Shown here: positions 1 through 9,417 of the stretch, piece after piece
Layout of the letters: the number at the start of each line of letters is the position of its first letter
Position numbering within the stretch: position 1 is the stretch's first letter
NCBI RefSeq assembly: GCF_964204865.1
Contig: NC_135262.1
Span: 15,128,001-15,192,000 of the forward strand
Reading direction: 5' to 3'
Origin: Styela clava
Taxonomy: Eukaryota > Chordata > Ascidiacea > Stolidobranchia > Styelidae
DNA: 64,000 nt
The notes under the pieces: model-generated
Databases searched by the model: none
What the model was told of the DNA's origin: nothing
Seen by the model: only the letters and a program-made list of their open reading frames with translations
Position numbers and translations under genes: made by a program

Positions 1-198
1 ATACTTCTCTCCTTTTAACACCATGACTTTGCGATTCGTTTTCACATCCCATATGTTTACGTGTTCACATGAGCCGGCAGCAACATAACGAGTACTGGAA
101 TTCCTCATAGATAAAAACAAAACATTGCACCTTTGGCTTGCAACCACACCAAATTGACTAAATGGTAAATATCGAAGATATTGTTTTGACAATCCCAT
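1..198 (-). CDS. WDR3: WDR3 (UTP12/DIP2 homologue), first coding exon, partial
   Basis: The minus strand is open from an ATG at 198 to the window edge and encodes 66 residues beginning MGLSKQYLRY. WDR3 proteins start almost identically (MGL-T/S-KQYLRY). The following segment has the family's AGSCEHVNIWDV stretch, which is the end of the first WD40 blade (W50, D51). From family knowledge, WDR3 is a nucleolar WD-repeat protein of the U3 snoRNP/SSU processome (yeast Dip2/Utp12), needed for 18S rRNA maturation. The full protein is over 900 residues, so about 7% is present and the rest lies left of the window. The ATG is preceded by a strong 3' splice site. The upstream neighbour on the same strand is SPG7, about 550 bp away. 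Confidence 0.88.
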   Translation of the reverse strand, partial: MGLSKQYLRYLPFSQFGVVASQRCNVLFLSMRNSSTRYVAAGSCEHVNIWDVKTNRKVMVLKGEKY

Positions 199-230
199 TT
201 TAATTTAATTATCAACTGAAACCAGAAAAA
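199..230 (-). promoter_or_regulatory. 3' splice acceptor just upstream of the WDR3 start codon
   Basis: On the minus strand a pyrimidine-rich tract ends in TTTCAG (AG at 217-216), only 17 nt before the WDR3 ATG. It could be the acceptor of a 5'-UTR intron or a spliced-leader trans-splice site. The sequence alone cannot separate these. Confidence 0.5.
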
Positions 231-743
231 TGAAATAGTTCAGATATAGAAGCTCAAAAATCACAAACAATAATAAAGAATGAAAATATTACTAAAGCTA
301 AAAATTAGACGAAAAATCCTTTTCCAAAAATTTATGAATTTCAAATCAATATTCAAAAAATGGCGAAATTTGTATTAGACGTTCTAAGAGAATTTGGAAA
401 GAATCCAAAAAATTGAAATCTACTACCGAGACTTAATAAGCACATGACAATATCATGGAATAATCAGTGTGTGGATGCCATCATTCCATATATTAAACAA
501 AGCATTCTAGAATAATTTCCAAACAACATATATTTATTCTTAAAAATAGATTGAACAAAGTTAATTGCGAACTTTGTCGCAAGTAAATTCTCTGGATATC
601 CTTAGAAGAATGCATTGTGAAAATAAACCATTTGCTCAGAATTTACCTATACAATAGTATCACATAGCAGAAGTGAAAAAATTATATATGGAATTTGAAC
701 AAAGGAACATGGTTATGTCAGACAGGTCTGATGTGATGACAAT
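231..743. other. Intergenic spacer between SPG7 and WDR3, no gene seen
   Basis: AT-rich spacer between the two minus-strand genes. I see no ORF, RNA gene or transposon. A further AATAAA-like motif for the minus strand occurs near 530. Confidence 0.6.
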
Positions 744-749
744 TTTATT
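744..749 (-). promoter_or_regulatory. AATAAA polyadenylation signal overlapping the SPG7 stop codon
   Basis: The minus strand reads TAATAAAA where TAA (750-748) is the SPG7 stop and AATAAA occupies 749-744. If used, the 3' UTR would be only about 15-30 nt. An AATAAA-like motif near 530 is an alternative. Confidence 0.4.
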
Positions 750-2874
750 AGTGTTCTTTAGTTTTATCTCCTTGTAGAGGAGGACCAATTAATTTCACAA
801 TATCATCATAATTTAATACTTCTTTACTTAAAAGTTCTTTTGATAATATATCTAATTTATCCCTGTTGTTTTCAAGCAAGTCAGAAGCACGCTTATGGGC
901 ACTGAACACAGTTTTTTTCACCTCATGGTCCATTGTAGTTTGTAAAGCATTACTATAAGGTCTCACGAATGACTCATCATCACTTGGATAAGATAGATGA
1001 CCGATTGTCGGATTCATTCCATAATACTTAACTTGAGCATATGCCATATCAGTAGCTTTTTTCAAGTCATCTTGTGAGCCTTGTGTCGTAGTTCCAAACA
1101 CTAAATTTTCAGCAGCCCTTCCAGCTAATATCATACTCATAATATCCAGTAATTGAGGCCTGGTTACTAGTTTTCTTTCAATCGGTAAAGTTTGGGTGTA
1201 CCCGAGAGCAGATTTTGTTCTTGGAACAATGGAAATTTTAACTAAGGAATCTGTGTGCTTTGACAGCCATCCAACAAGAGCATGGCCAGCTTCATGAACA
1301 GCTACAATTTTCCTTTCTTCTGTAGAAAGGGAAGATGACTTTTTCGCTGATCCTGCTAACACCCGTTCAAATGCCTGTTCAAAGTGTTTAGTATCAATAT
1401 AAATATCCTTATTCCTTGCAGCACATATAGCAGCTTCGTTACAAACATTGGCAATATCTGCTCCACTCATTCCAGGAGAAAGATCTGATAGTCTTTCAGA
1501 ATAGCTTGTAGAAGGTTTGAATAGTTTCAAATTTTTCATGTGCTGTTCAAAAATTCCTTTACGCTCTATTTTTGTAGGAAGATCAATTGAAATATGTCGG
1601 TCAAACCTACCGGGACGCAGTAATGCTTTGTCCAGCATATCAGCTCGATTCGTCGATGCCATTACTATCACATTGTGCCTGTCGCTAAGCATACCATCCA
1701 TTTCTACCAATATTTGATTTAGTGTCTGATCTTTCTCAGATGAATTGGAACCCATAGATTCTTTTCCAGATCTTTTTGCTCCAACGGCATCCAACTCATC
1801 AATGTAAATTATACAGGGAGCTAAGGATCGTGCTTCCTTGAACAGTTCCCTAACCCTTCTAGCCCCAAATCCACCGATCAGTTCTACAAAATCAGAACCT
1901 GCTTTTGATAGGAAAGGAACATCAGCCTCAGAGGCAACAGCTTTTGCGAGAAGCGTTTTTCCGACTCCTGGAGGACCAGTTAAAAGAATGCCTCGTGGCA
2001 TTTTTGCTCCTAATTTTTCATATTTTTCAGGCTCTTTCAAAAAATGAACAAATTCCATTACTTCTTGTTTTGCTTCTGTGCAACCAGAGACATCTCGGAA
2101 TCTCACACCTGTAGCAACTGTTATTGCAGAACTTTTTGTTGTCATCATATTGGAAAGTCCGCCAGAACTCATTTTGCCTAAGGACTTGAACAATCGTGGG
2201 ACAGCAAAAATAATTAATAAAGCAAATACCAAAAAAGTACCGGTAAGCAAAGCCATGTAATTAATGTCCCAGTACACAAAAAGAATTTTATCTGTTGGAC
2301 TTATTCCCAAATTTTTCTCTGCACTGCGCACCAAACTTTCAAATTCACTCGCACTTTTAATATTCACAACTTTCATAATTGGAATGACAACTTTGCTGCC
2401 TTGATACATGGCATCATTGTGAAGAAAAACTGTCGCAGAATGATTATCAGCCTCTTGATTGATTATTATTCTTTTAACTTCTCCTGATGGAAGCACTTCT
2501 TCAAGGAATTCTTTAATGCTTATGTGGCGGAGATTTGGTGAATTTGAACGATTGAAGGCTATAATACCAGAGATGAATATTGCTGCACTGGTGAGCCAAA
2601 GGATTCGCTTGAATTTTTCATGTGGTGGCTTTTCCCCATTGTCGCTAGTACTATTAGAATTTGTTTGAATTCCATGCTTGGAATAATACGAAACAATTTT
2701 TTTAAAGTTTGGTTCAAGTATAAATACCTGCCGGTTTGTTAAAGGCAGTTTATAGCAGCATTTCTCAATCTCATGTGTGTTAGCTCCAAGAATTCTCCTA
2801 TGTGCTAACAAAAGTATCTTGTCCAATTTTGGAAACAGGCACGCTGTTCTCCACATGAAGCTGCTGAATAACAT
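748..2874 (-). CDS. SPG7: Paraplegin, mitochondrial m-AAA protease subunit
   Basis: Complete single-exon ORF of 708 aa; an in-frame TAA directly precedes the ATG. Order: basic mitochondrial presequence (about 1-60), TM1 (91-107), FtsH intermembrane-space domain (about 115-200), TM2 (207-227), AAA module with Walker A GPPGVGKT (300-307), Walker B CIIYIDE (354-360), SRH with arginine fingers (401-428), then M41 peptidase with HEAGH (527-531) and the third zinc ligand in QDDL (D603). FVELIGGFGARRVRELFKEAR around the pore loop and ASTNRAD match paraplegin rather than AFG3L2 or YME1L. The protein should act in the inner-membrane m-AAA complex, usually as a hetero-oligomer with AFG3L2, degrading misfolded proteins and processing substrates. 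All catalytic residues are present. Human SPG7 is about 795 aa and multi-exonic, so the intronless form is notable. Confidence 0.93.
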   Translation of the reverse strand: MLFSSFMWRTACLFPKLDKILLLAHRRILGANTHEIEKCCYKLPLTNRQVFILEPNFKKIVSYYSKHGIQTNSNSTSDNGEKPPHEKFKRILWLTSAAIFISGIIAFNRSNSPNLRHISIKEFLEEVLPSGEVKRIIINQEADNHSATVFLHNDAMYQGSKVVIPIMKVVNIKSASEFESLVRSAEKNLGISPTDKILFVYWDINYMALLTGTFLVFALLIIFAVPRLFKSLGKMSSGGLSNMMTTKSSAITVATGVRFRDVSGCTEAKQEVMEFVHFLKEPEKYEKLGAKMPRGILLTGPPGVGKTLLAKAVASEADVPFLSKAGSDFVELIGGFGARRVRELFKEARSLAPCIIYIDELDAVGAKRSGKESMGSNSSEKDQTLNQILVEMDGMLSDRHNVIVMASTNRADMLDKALLRPGRFDRHISIDLPTKIERKGIFEQHMKNLKLFKPSTSYSERLSDLSPGMSGADIANVCNEAAICAARNKDIYIDTKHFEQAFERVLAGSAKKSSSLSTEERKIVAVHEAGHALVGWLSKHTDSLVKISIVPRTKSALGYTQTLPIERKLVTRPQLLDIMSMILAGRAAENLVFGTTTQGSQDDLKKATDMAYAQVKYYGMNPTIGHLSYPSDDESFVRPYSNALQTTMDHEVKKTVFSAHKRASDLLENNRDKLDILSKELLSKEVLNYDDIVKLIGPPLQGDKTKEH

Positions 2875-2940
2875 TTATTTCCACAAAAAAAGATGACTTA
2901 TGTATAATCAAAACTAAGTCTGCAAAAAGAAGTTGTGATG
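2875..2940 (-). promoter_or_regulatory. SPG7 5' leader with strong 3' splice acceptor
   Basis: Reading the minus strand, CTTCTTTTTGCAG ends at 2920. It leaves a 45-nt leader without any ATG before the SPG7 start at 2874. This is a 5'-UTR intron acceptor or a trans-splice site. The same arrangement is seen before WDR3. Confidence 0.5.
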
Positions 2941-3622
2941 GAGTGAAAAATAATGAAAATTTCAAAATCAAATGGGTATATATATAATTATATTAGGACT
3001 TCATGTGCTGATATGGTGATGGATGAAACCACCGACTCGCCAGCTAGGGCCATGCATCCAAACATCATATGAATTTGAATGATTAATTGGTAAGGCACCT
3101 ATTCATATAACACTGACCCATATAATATTTCAAATTGATTAGTTAAATCGAAAAATAAACCTATATCGCAATGCAATTATGATTTTGTCAACCTCCAATT
3201 GCTAATATTCTATGTACTCCAACAGCCAATTACAAACTGACCATTAGTTGCATCACATGGCAACTTTCTTTCAGGATGATGTAGTCATATGGAGGTAAAG
3301 AATGAGGAATGACATAAGCAAAAAATATTGATCCAAGTCCATTAGAAGTACTTGTGGCCCTATACTATACCACTACTGCATTAATACCAGACCCAACTCT
3401 TCGACCAACTATTCATCCCAGACGTTTCACCCCACATACTTTTTCGACCCCTATGACTTGTTTTACATGCTCCCTGTGAGTTGTTATAAAACACTAAAAG
3501 GTATAATATATAAAGACATGTATTTTTGGCATAGTTATGGTTGCAGTGGAGGTTATTTCATCGGTATATGTAGATACTCTGGTGAAAATCTGTGGCAAAA
3601 CATCTGGGTCTCGTGTAGTTTC
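2941..3622. other. Upstream region of SPG7, no gene recognised
   Basis: About 680 bp of AT-rich DNA. The short open frame at 3458-3655 has no recognisable motif and runs into a foldback repeat, so it is not called. A promoter for SPG7 is likely here, but no diagnostic element was seen. Confidence 0.5.
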
Positions 3623-4047
3623 GTACCTAACCTACTTCTAGTGGACGTGGCATAACAATTTTTTGATATGATAATCCTAACCCCCATCCGACTACACCAT
3701 CCAAAAATTACATCACCACAATCACGTCATAGAGCTTGTCGAACATACGTACGATCGCCCGAAACAGCATCGGCGCCGACGATAAGAAACTGACTAACGT
3801 CATCGTCATCGATTAATCTCCTATCGGGATCATTGCGACGAGAAAACGAGAGAAATAGCTGTTCGATTTCGGGTGCTCATCTTGGATGCCTTGGATGGCA
3901 GTTCGTATAGTTTGAAGAGCTCTATTACGTCACTGTGACCTCGTAGTGACGCAATCTTTGGATGGCGTAGTCACTGAGTCAGGTGGGGGTTAGGATTAAC
4001 ACATGAAAAATTTTTCATGCTACGTCCCCTAGAAGTATGTTGGGTAC
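3623..4047. mobile_element. Foldback/MITE-like element with long terminal inverted repeats
   Basis: The left end starts GTACCTAACCTACTTCTAG (3623). The right end, read on the other strand from 4047, starts GTACCCAACATACTTCTAG. The two arms can be aligned inward for more than 100 bp through a shared TAATCCTAACCCCC block (about 3672-3685 and 3967-3996) and a shared CCATCCAAA-ATTRCRTCAC block. There is no coding capacity, and no clear target-site duplication was found because the right flank is an AATC microsatellite. The superfamily is unknown. Confidence 0.7.
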
Positions 4048-4070
4048 AATCAATCAATCAATCAATCAAT
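4048..4070. repeat. (AATC)n microsatellite
   Basis: About 5.75 perfect AATC units directly abut the foldback element's right end. Confidence 0.9.
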
Positions 4071-4452
4071 TTTACAAAACTACATGAAACCCAAACATCT
4101 GTGAGCGGAAAGTCTATAAACCCTATAGTCCGATAAGTTTAAGTTTATTTCAACTCCATAATCCTGTAATCAGCATAACAGATAGTTGATACCAGTAGTT
4201 GATACAAAAACAAATAAATAAACAAACAAATAAATGAACGTCCATGCTATAAACAGATGGGTATACATTCGGACATTATACTGTTAAATGACACAAGTTA
4301 ACTAAACGCCATTCCATTTTGAAATGATACGTCAGACAGGACCGTATGGCGGCCGGCGGGTATCAGGTACCTGAAGTACGGTACACGACGCAAGTAGGCT
4401 ACTCCTCGTTGGCCTAGCTCAACCACTTTGTCATTTCTCACATGTCATTTCT
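4071..4452. other. Non-coding stretch, nothing recognised
   Basis: AT-rich, with several (AAAT)/(CAAATAAA)-type runs near 4200-4235. No ORF and no repeat boundary was identified. Confidence 0.5.
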
Positions 4453-4524
4453 AAACCCCACCTGAATACGCCATCCAAAAAATTACATCACTCAGTCACT
4501 GCGAAGTCGCAGGTGAGGGTTAGG
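4453..4524. repeat. Short relative of the 3.6-kb foldback element
   Basis: Contains the same AACCCCACCTG, GCCATCCAAAAAATTACATCACT and GGTGAGGGTTAGG blocks as the arms of the 3623-4047 element, but closed up into a hairpin of about 70 bp. It is a deleted copy of that family. Confidence 0.6.
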
Positions 4525-4550
4525 CGTGAAAATCGTTAGGCGTTTAAATA

Positions 4551-4658
4551 GGACAGGATAGATATATTTATCCCGGGGGAGAGGAAAGGGACAAGACGGC
4601 TCAATCATACAATCATATGGCGAACCACGGCCTCTCGTACGGTTACCATTCCAGGTCG
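4551..4658 (-). mobile_element. tRNA-derived SINE copy A, 3' fragment (split by the MULE)
   Basis: Reverse complement of the 3' half of the SINE seen intact at 33004-33345: the CCTAT-type tail, the CCCCGGGATAAATATGT segment and the CATATGGCGAACCACGGCCTC segment are all shared. The matching 5' half lies at 9189-9417 in the same orientation. The MULE therefore inserted into this SINE. Confidence 0.8.
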
Positions 4659-5599
4659 GGTTCCTTTAATTACCGGAACGGACCCTAAATTACCGGAACG
4701 GGGTGGAAAACATACATAAACCTACCGGAACGGACCCTCAGATGTCTTGCAAATGTCATTTCATATACTTCCATGCAATTTTTATATTAAATCGGCAAAC
4801 TTGGGGGGTACAGTGGTAAATTTAATTTTCTTTAATTACCGGAACGGACCCTAATTTGCCGGAACGGAGTGGAAAACCAACATAAATCTACCGGAACGGA
4901 CCTTTAGATGTCTTGCAAATGTCATTTCATATACTTCCTTGCAATTTTTATAATAAATCGGCAAACTTGGGGGGGACAGTGGTAAAATTAATTTTCTTTA
5001 ATTACCGGAACGGACCCTAATTTGCCGGAACGGAGTGGAAAATCTACATAAACCTACCAGAACGGACTTGTAGATATCTTGCGAAGGACATTTTATGTCC
5101 CTCCAAGCGATTTCCCAAGTGAAATGGGAAAATTGAGGGGGATAGAATGATAGAAAATAACAATTTCATTTTACGCCACCTAGCGGATGTAAATTGAGCA
5201 ATGAATTCCTGAATCATCTCTTATCAGTATGAATTGATGATAAAAATTGATAATCAAAACCCTCTTACATGTTATTAGTCTTTAATTTTCCTTGTAGATA
5301 AGATAACGTAGTCATAGATTCAGATTGAAACAAATAAAAATTGTTTCCACAAACATTCTTGTGCAGGTATTGTAACTATGTAGCACAACATGAATATCCC
5401 CCTAAATCTGTCATTATTAGAGATGATGTTGTTATTTAAGTTCGTGTCACCCGTAAGACTGCTGTTCCGGCACTGTAATCTACCTTGATAGATTGCATAT
5501 TGCTTCGTGTCCATATATTTAAGCATCGTCCTCTTGTTTACCTACATACATACAAATCTGATCCTCTAAAATGACTCCTTCAAAATTTACTAATATGCT
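4659..5599. repeat. MULE left terminal inverted repeat with 166-bp tandem units
   Basis: TTTAATTACC recurs at 4665, 4831 and 4998, giving a period of 166-167 bp. Each unit carries two CCGGAACGG motifs, a CTTGCAAATGTCATTTCATA block and an AAACTTGGGGG block. After the third, partial unit the arm is unique until about 5599, where it stops matching the inverted copy that starts at 7878. Confidence 0.85.
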
Positions 5600-5916
5600 A
5601 TTGACTTAGCTGCAGATTGTTAATTTCCCCACTAGGTCTCGAAATTTATACGCAAAATATAAAACGTGCTTTCTTATAATTTTTCACCAACTTAAACGTA
5701 GGAACTCATGCTCAAATTCGTTCTGCCAGTGGAGGTTTTTGTATTTTACAAGAGTAGAAAAAAATAGAAAAAATACAACAAAAAAATGAATAGACAAAAA
5801 TAGAATATTGATAACTAACTAACGGGAAGTGGGAACGATTAAAAATATTCAAAAAAAAGGAAAGAACCGAAGAAATGAAAGAATAAACAAAACACGAGAA
5901 ATGCGTAAAATTCAAC
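5600..5916. other. MULE interior downstream of the transposase, non-coding
   Basis: A/T-rich spacer of about 320 bp between the left TIR and the transposase stop. The small open frame here (5712-5915) is low-complexity and is not called. Confidence 0.5.
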
Positions 5917-7008
5917 TTAGTTTTTGTTTCTTGTCTTGAGTTTCTTTACAGTTCGGGTTTTTTCGGATCGAAGTCGTTTTCTTTGACACGTTTTTTTGCC
6001 ACCAGATGAATTTACTCCGATCATTACCATTCCATCCGATGACAGCAACGATTTTCGTTGATTAATTGAAGAGGAGGTAAGAAATCTTTTTAGTAAATTT
6101 AATTTTTCTTCTTTTGATTTCCCAAAATATTTGTTTGGGGCAATGAAAAAATGATTAAACTCAGTTGCCAGACGGTAATTGCCTACTCCAATAAGCGCAC
6201 GCTCCACATCTTTATATTGGGCTTTTGTGTGAGCAATCAGCCGCTCTATGAGAATATCTATGTTTGTAGATTTCCAATCAATCATGTGCTTGAGTACGTG
6301 GTTCATACTTTCCGTGTTGTTGTTAGTCCAGTGTGCGCTAAGCTGTTTGTTCTTTGTTACGCAAAAAATACCCTTTTTTATCAGCGGTAAAACCCGTCTT
6401 ACCAAATAATTCCTCAATGACGGGTTTTCTGTATTGTGTAGTAGATCCGAAGTCTTTGTTGCAAATGATTCTTCATTTTCAGTTGTTATTATCCCTGTAC
6501 GTCCAAAGATGGTCGCATTAATGCGTCTTCTTTCGCTCACATTCAGCCCCACTTTATTTTTCATAAATTCCTCGACATTACTCTTCAAATGACGAGAGCA
6601 TATTATATTAGTTGAATCAGGCAAGTTTTCAGAGATTGATTTACGCATAGCTTTTTCATCATCAGTTCCTATTGTCAGTAATTTTGTATCAACGTCGTTT
6701 AAAGCACCGGAAAGTAATGAGAAAAATTGTATAACTTGATGATTGTCTAACAAACATTGCAACGATTTGGTCAAGTAAGGGCGACCTGCTAACATCCGTA
6801 ACGCCATGTCGTAATCGAACTTTTGATTCGGGCACAAGCACCTTGCACATAAAAAGTGCATGTCTTTCTTGCTCCATACTTCCATGACTTTTGGTTGTTC
6901 TCCAAGACAGGAAGCATGTGTCCAGGTCTCACACATTTCACATTCAATGCACTCGTCAATGCATTCAATGGAACAGGTGGCACATGGGTATCTCAATGCA
7001 CTAGACAT
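5917..7008 (-). pseudogene. MULE transposase with N-terminal PHD finger, lacking the first catalytic Asp block
   Basis: 363-aa frame. Residues 9-57 form a PHD finger: C9, C12, C23, C26, H31, C34, C54, C57, with the usual Trp before the His (W29). Residues 95-290 match the later part of a MULE transposase: FFSLLSG, GTDDEKA (second Asp, D116), CSRH (H140), and TESMNHVLK (Glu, E233). The C-terminus (338-363) is very basic, a likely nuclear signal. The portion that should carry the first catalytic Asp, roughly 100 residues between the zinc finger and FFSLL, is absent. That points to an internal deletion that kept the frame. A 3' splice site (TTCAG at about 7047) in frame upstream suggests that the ATG at 7008 is internal to a spliced gene. 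It is probably not an active enzyme. Confidence 0.75.
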
Positions 7009-7242
7009 AGCGTAGTAGGCTGTCTTTTGACGTTTGCGTTGAATATCTGAACCAGGAAATGGAACTCTTAGTTAAAAGTAATAAAGGTATATTTGATATC
7101 GACTAGTACAATTAAAAATTATCATTCTGACTCATTCATATATTATATACATTCAAGATCTTAGCGTTTTGCAACAAAGACACTTCTAAAATATGGACAC
7201 CATTTCCTCATTCGAAGTAAACTTCAATAAATATATTAATCC

Positions 7243-7578
7243 TTATATAAAATACAAGTTATCTGAGCTAGCAAAAGTTGTACATACCGATAAAATCGTC
7301 GAACTGGCTTGGTATTCTATCCTTGGCACGTTGATGGAGAAGATATAAAAACTAGGAGTACAATTACAAGAATCGTAAATAATCTGCTTTAAATTCCTGA
7401 TGCTAATAGTTCGAATATTAATTCGAAATGGCACATAGGTCGCTTTTCTGTCGCAAAGAAATCTCCGGCCATGACGAACAGCCCAGCGCCAGTCCTGCTG
7501 CATTTCAACTTTGGAGGCTTTGAACTTTGAACCGTCCTCGCTATAAAGGCAATAGCGACAATCGTTTTCAACTCGTGG
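7243..7578 (-). pseudogene. Candidate upstream exon of the MULE gene, product unrecognised
   Basis: Open from 7578 (after a TGA at 7579-7581) to about 7243. It encodes a Cys/Trp/Arg-rich segment (CRYCLYSEDG, then DWRWAVRHGRRFLC) resembling a small DNA-binding zinc module, but I cannot name the family. A canonical donor GTATGT occurs at 7287, but joining there is out of phase with the acceptor at 7047; a GTAATT donor a little earlier would be in phase. The exon call is therefore tentative. Confidence 0.35.
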
Positions 7579-7877
7579 TCAACTCTCGCATTTTCCTATG
7601 CTGAAATTTTAAATTCAAGTATTTTGTCAAATATGTTAACGTTATTGATATATTAAAACATTTATGTATGGTTTTATATATTTACCGATATATATATATA
7701 TATATCACATATATATCATATATAAATATATATCACAAATATTTCATATTTGATGAAATACAACGACATCCCCACTTTCATCATAACTTAAGGTCACGTA
7801 CTTCAACCAGTTCCAATATAAAATGTTTAGCTACATAGTTACAATGCCTGCACAAGAATTTTGTGGAAACAATTTTT

Positions 7878-9187
7878 AGCATAATAGTAAATTTTGAGAG
7901 AAGTCATTTTAGAGGATCAGATTTGTATGTATGTAGGTAAACAAGAGGACGATGCTCAAATATATGGACACGAAGCAATATGCAATCTATCACGGTAGAT
8001 TACAGTGCCAGAACGGCAGTCTTTACGGCTGACAGGAACACGAACCAAAATAACAACATTATTTTTAATAATGACAGATTTAGGTGGATATTCATGTTGT
8101 GCTACATAGTTGCAACACCTGCTCAAGAATGTTTGTGGAAACAATTTTTATTTGTTTCAATCTGAATCTATGACTACGTTATCTTATCGACAAGGAAAAT
8201 TAAAGGCTAATAACATGTAAGAAAGTTTTGATTATCGATTTTTATCATCAATTCATATTGATAAGAGATGATTTAGGAATTCATTGCTCAATTTACATCC
8301 GCTAGGTGGCGTAAAATGAAATTGTTATTTTCTATCATTCTATCCCCCTCAATTTTCCCATTTTACTTGGGAAATCGCTTGGAGAGACATAAAATGTCCT
8401 TCGCAAGATATCTACAAGTTCGTTCCGGTAGGTTTATGTAGGTTTTCCACTCCGTTCCGGCAATTTAGGGTCCGTTCCTGTAATTAAAGAAAATTAATTT
8501 TACCACCGTCCCCCCCAAGTTTGCCGATTTATTATAAAAATTGCAAGGAAGTATATGAAATGACATTTGCAAGACATCTAAAGGTCCGTTCCGGTAGGTT
8601 TATGTTGATTTTCCACTCCGTTCCGGCAAATTAGGATCCGTTCCGGTAATCTGGCAACGGGCTATGCGTTAGGAATACGCTCGCCACCGCACCTCTAATT
8701 ACTCTGCGTGGGTTCGCAGGTTCGAATCCCATGCAGGGATGGTTATGTGCGAGAGGATTGCTGGACTCCTCGCCGTCGTTGGGTGGTTCACGTAACCGCT
8801 GGTCGGTTACGGCTTCTTCCACCACCAAGTCCATGCTTCCGAAAACAAACAATACAGTAAAACTAATCCCATACCGGTACCCGACTTGGAATGGTAACCG
8901 GACGAGAGGCTGTGGTACGCCATATGGATAAGCCGTCTTATCAGCTTTCCTCTCCCCCCGGGATAAATATGTAAATCCTATCCTATCCTAATTAAAGAAA
9001 ATTAAATTTTACACTGTACCCCCCCCCCCCCCCAAGTTTGCCGATTTAATACAAAAATTGCATGGAAGTATATGAGATGACATTTGCAAGACATCTAAAG
9101 GTCCGTTCCGGTAGGTTTATGTATGTTTTCCACCCCGTTCCGGTCCGTTCCGGTAATTTAGGGTCCGTTCCGGTAATTAAAGGAACC
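7878..9187. repeat. MULE right terminal inverted repeat, interrupted by a SINE
   Basis: Inverse of 4659-5599, about 90% similar by eye. It contains a run of 15 C (9019-9033) where the left arm has 6-7 G. The segment 7820-7876 repeats, in shorter form, the stretch around 8090-8160, so the inner edge has a partial duplication. SINE B (8651-8990) interrupts the repeat. Confidence 0.85.
8651..8990 (+). mobile_element. tRNA-derived SINE copy B, nested in the MULE
   Basis: The head lacks the first bases of box A but has a good Pol III box B, GGTTCGAATCCC (8719-8730). The body matches the copy at 33004-33345, and the tail is CCTATCCTATCCTA. It interrupts the MULE repeat unit between GGTAAT and ATTAAAG, so it is younger than the MULE. 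Confidence 0.8.
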
Positions 9188-9188
9188 G

Positions 9189-9417
9189 TTCCAGGTCGGC
9201 TATGGAATTGGTTAGACAGTTATTTGTTTTCGGAAGCATGGACTTGGTGGTGGAGGAAGCCGTAACCGACCAGCGGTTACGTGAACCACGCAACGACGGC
9301 GAGGAGTCCAGCAATCCTTTCGCACATAACCATCCCTGCGAACCCACGCAGAGTAATTAGAGGTGCGGCGGCGAGCGTATTCCTAACACTTAGGCCGTTG
9401 AGCCCCATCGCCGCGCC
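9189..9417 (-). mobile_element. tRNA-derived SINE copy A, 5' fragment
   Basis: Reverse complement of the SINE head (GGCGCGGCGATGGGGCTCAA at the 5' end). Compared with copies B and C it lacks about 17 bp containing the box B core; the gap is bounded by short GCAG repeats. Its other half is at 4551-4658. Confidence 0.8.

Larger units (their letters stand above)
4659..9187 (-). mobile_element. Mutator-like (MULE) DNA transposon with very long, tandem-repeat TIRs
   Basis: The element runs from GGTTCCTTTAATTACCGG (4659) to its inverse at 9187, about 4.5 kb including a nested SINE. It is flanked by the 10-bp direct repeat TTCCAGGTCG at 4649-4658 and 9189-9198, with one spare base on the right. TSD length and transposase family agree with MULEs (typically 8-11 bp). 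The inverted arms are about 0.94 kb (left) and 1.3 kb (right, enlarged by the SINE). The central unique part holds a minus-strand PHD-finger transposase. As I recall, the Rehavkus branch of MULEs has long TIRs made of tandem repeats and a PHD finger, so this branch is the best guess. Age order: SINE A, then MULE, then SINE B. Confidence 0.85.

Noticed and set aside
5320-5526. 68-codon frame in the MULE left arm mirrored at 7956-8165
   Set aside because: Inverted-repeat DNA; the two copies are not conserved at protein level.
8631-9265. Frames with readable peptide such as HNHPCMGFEPANPRR in three places
   Set aside because: They are translations of the tRNA-derived SINE body, not proteins.
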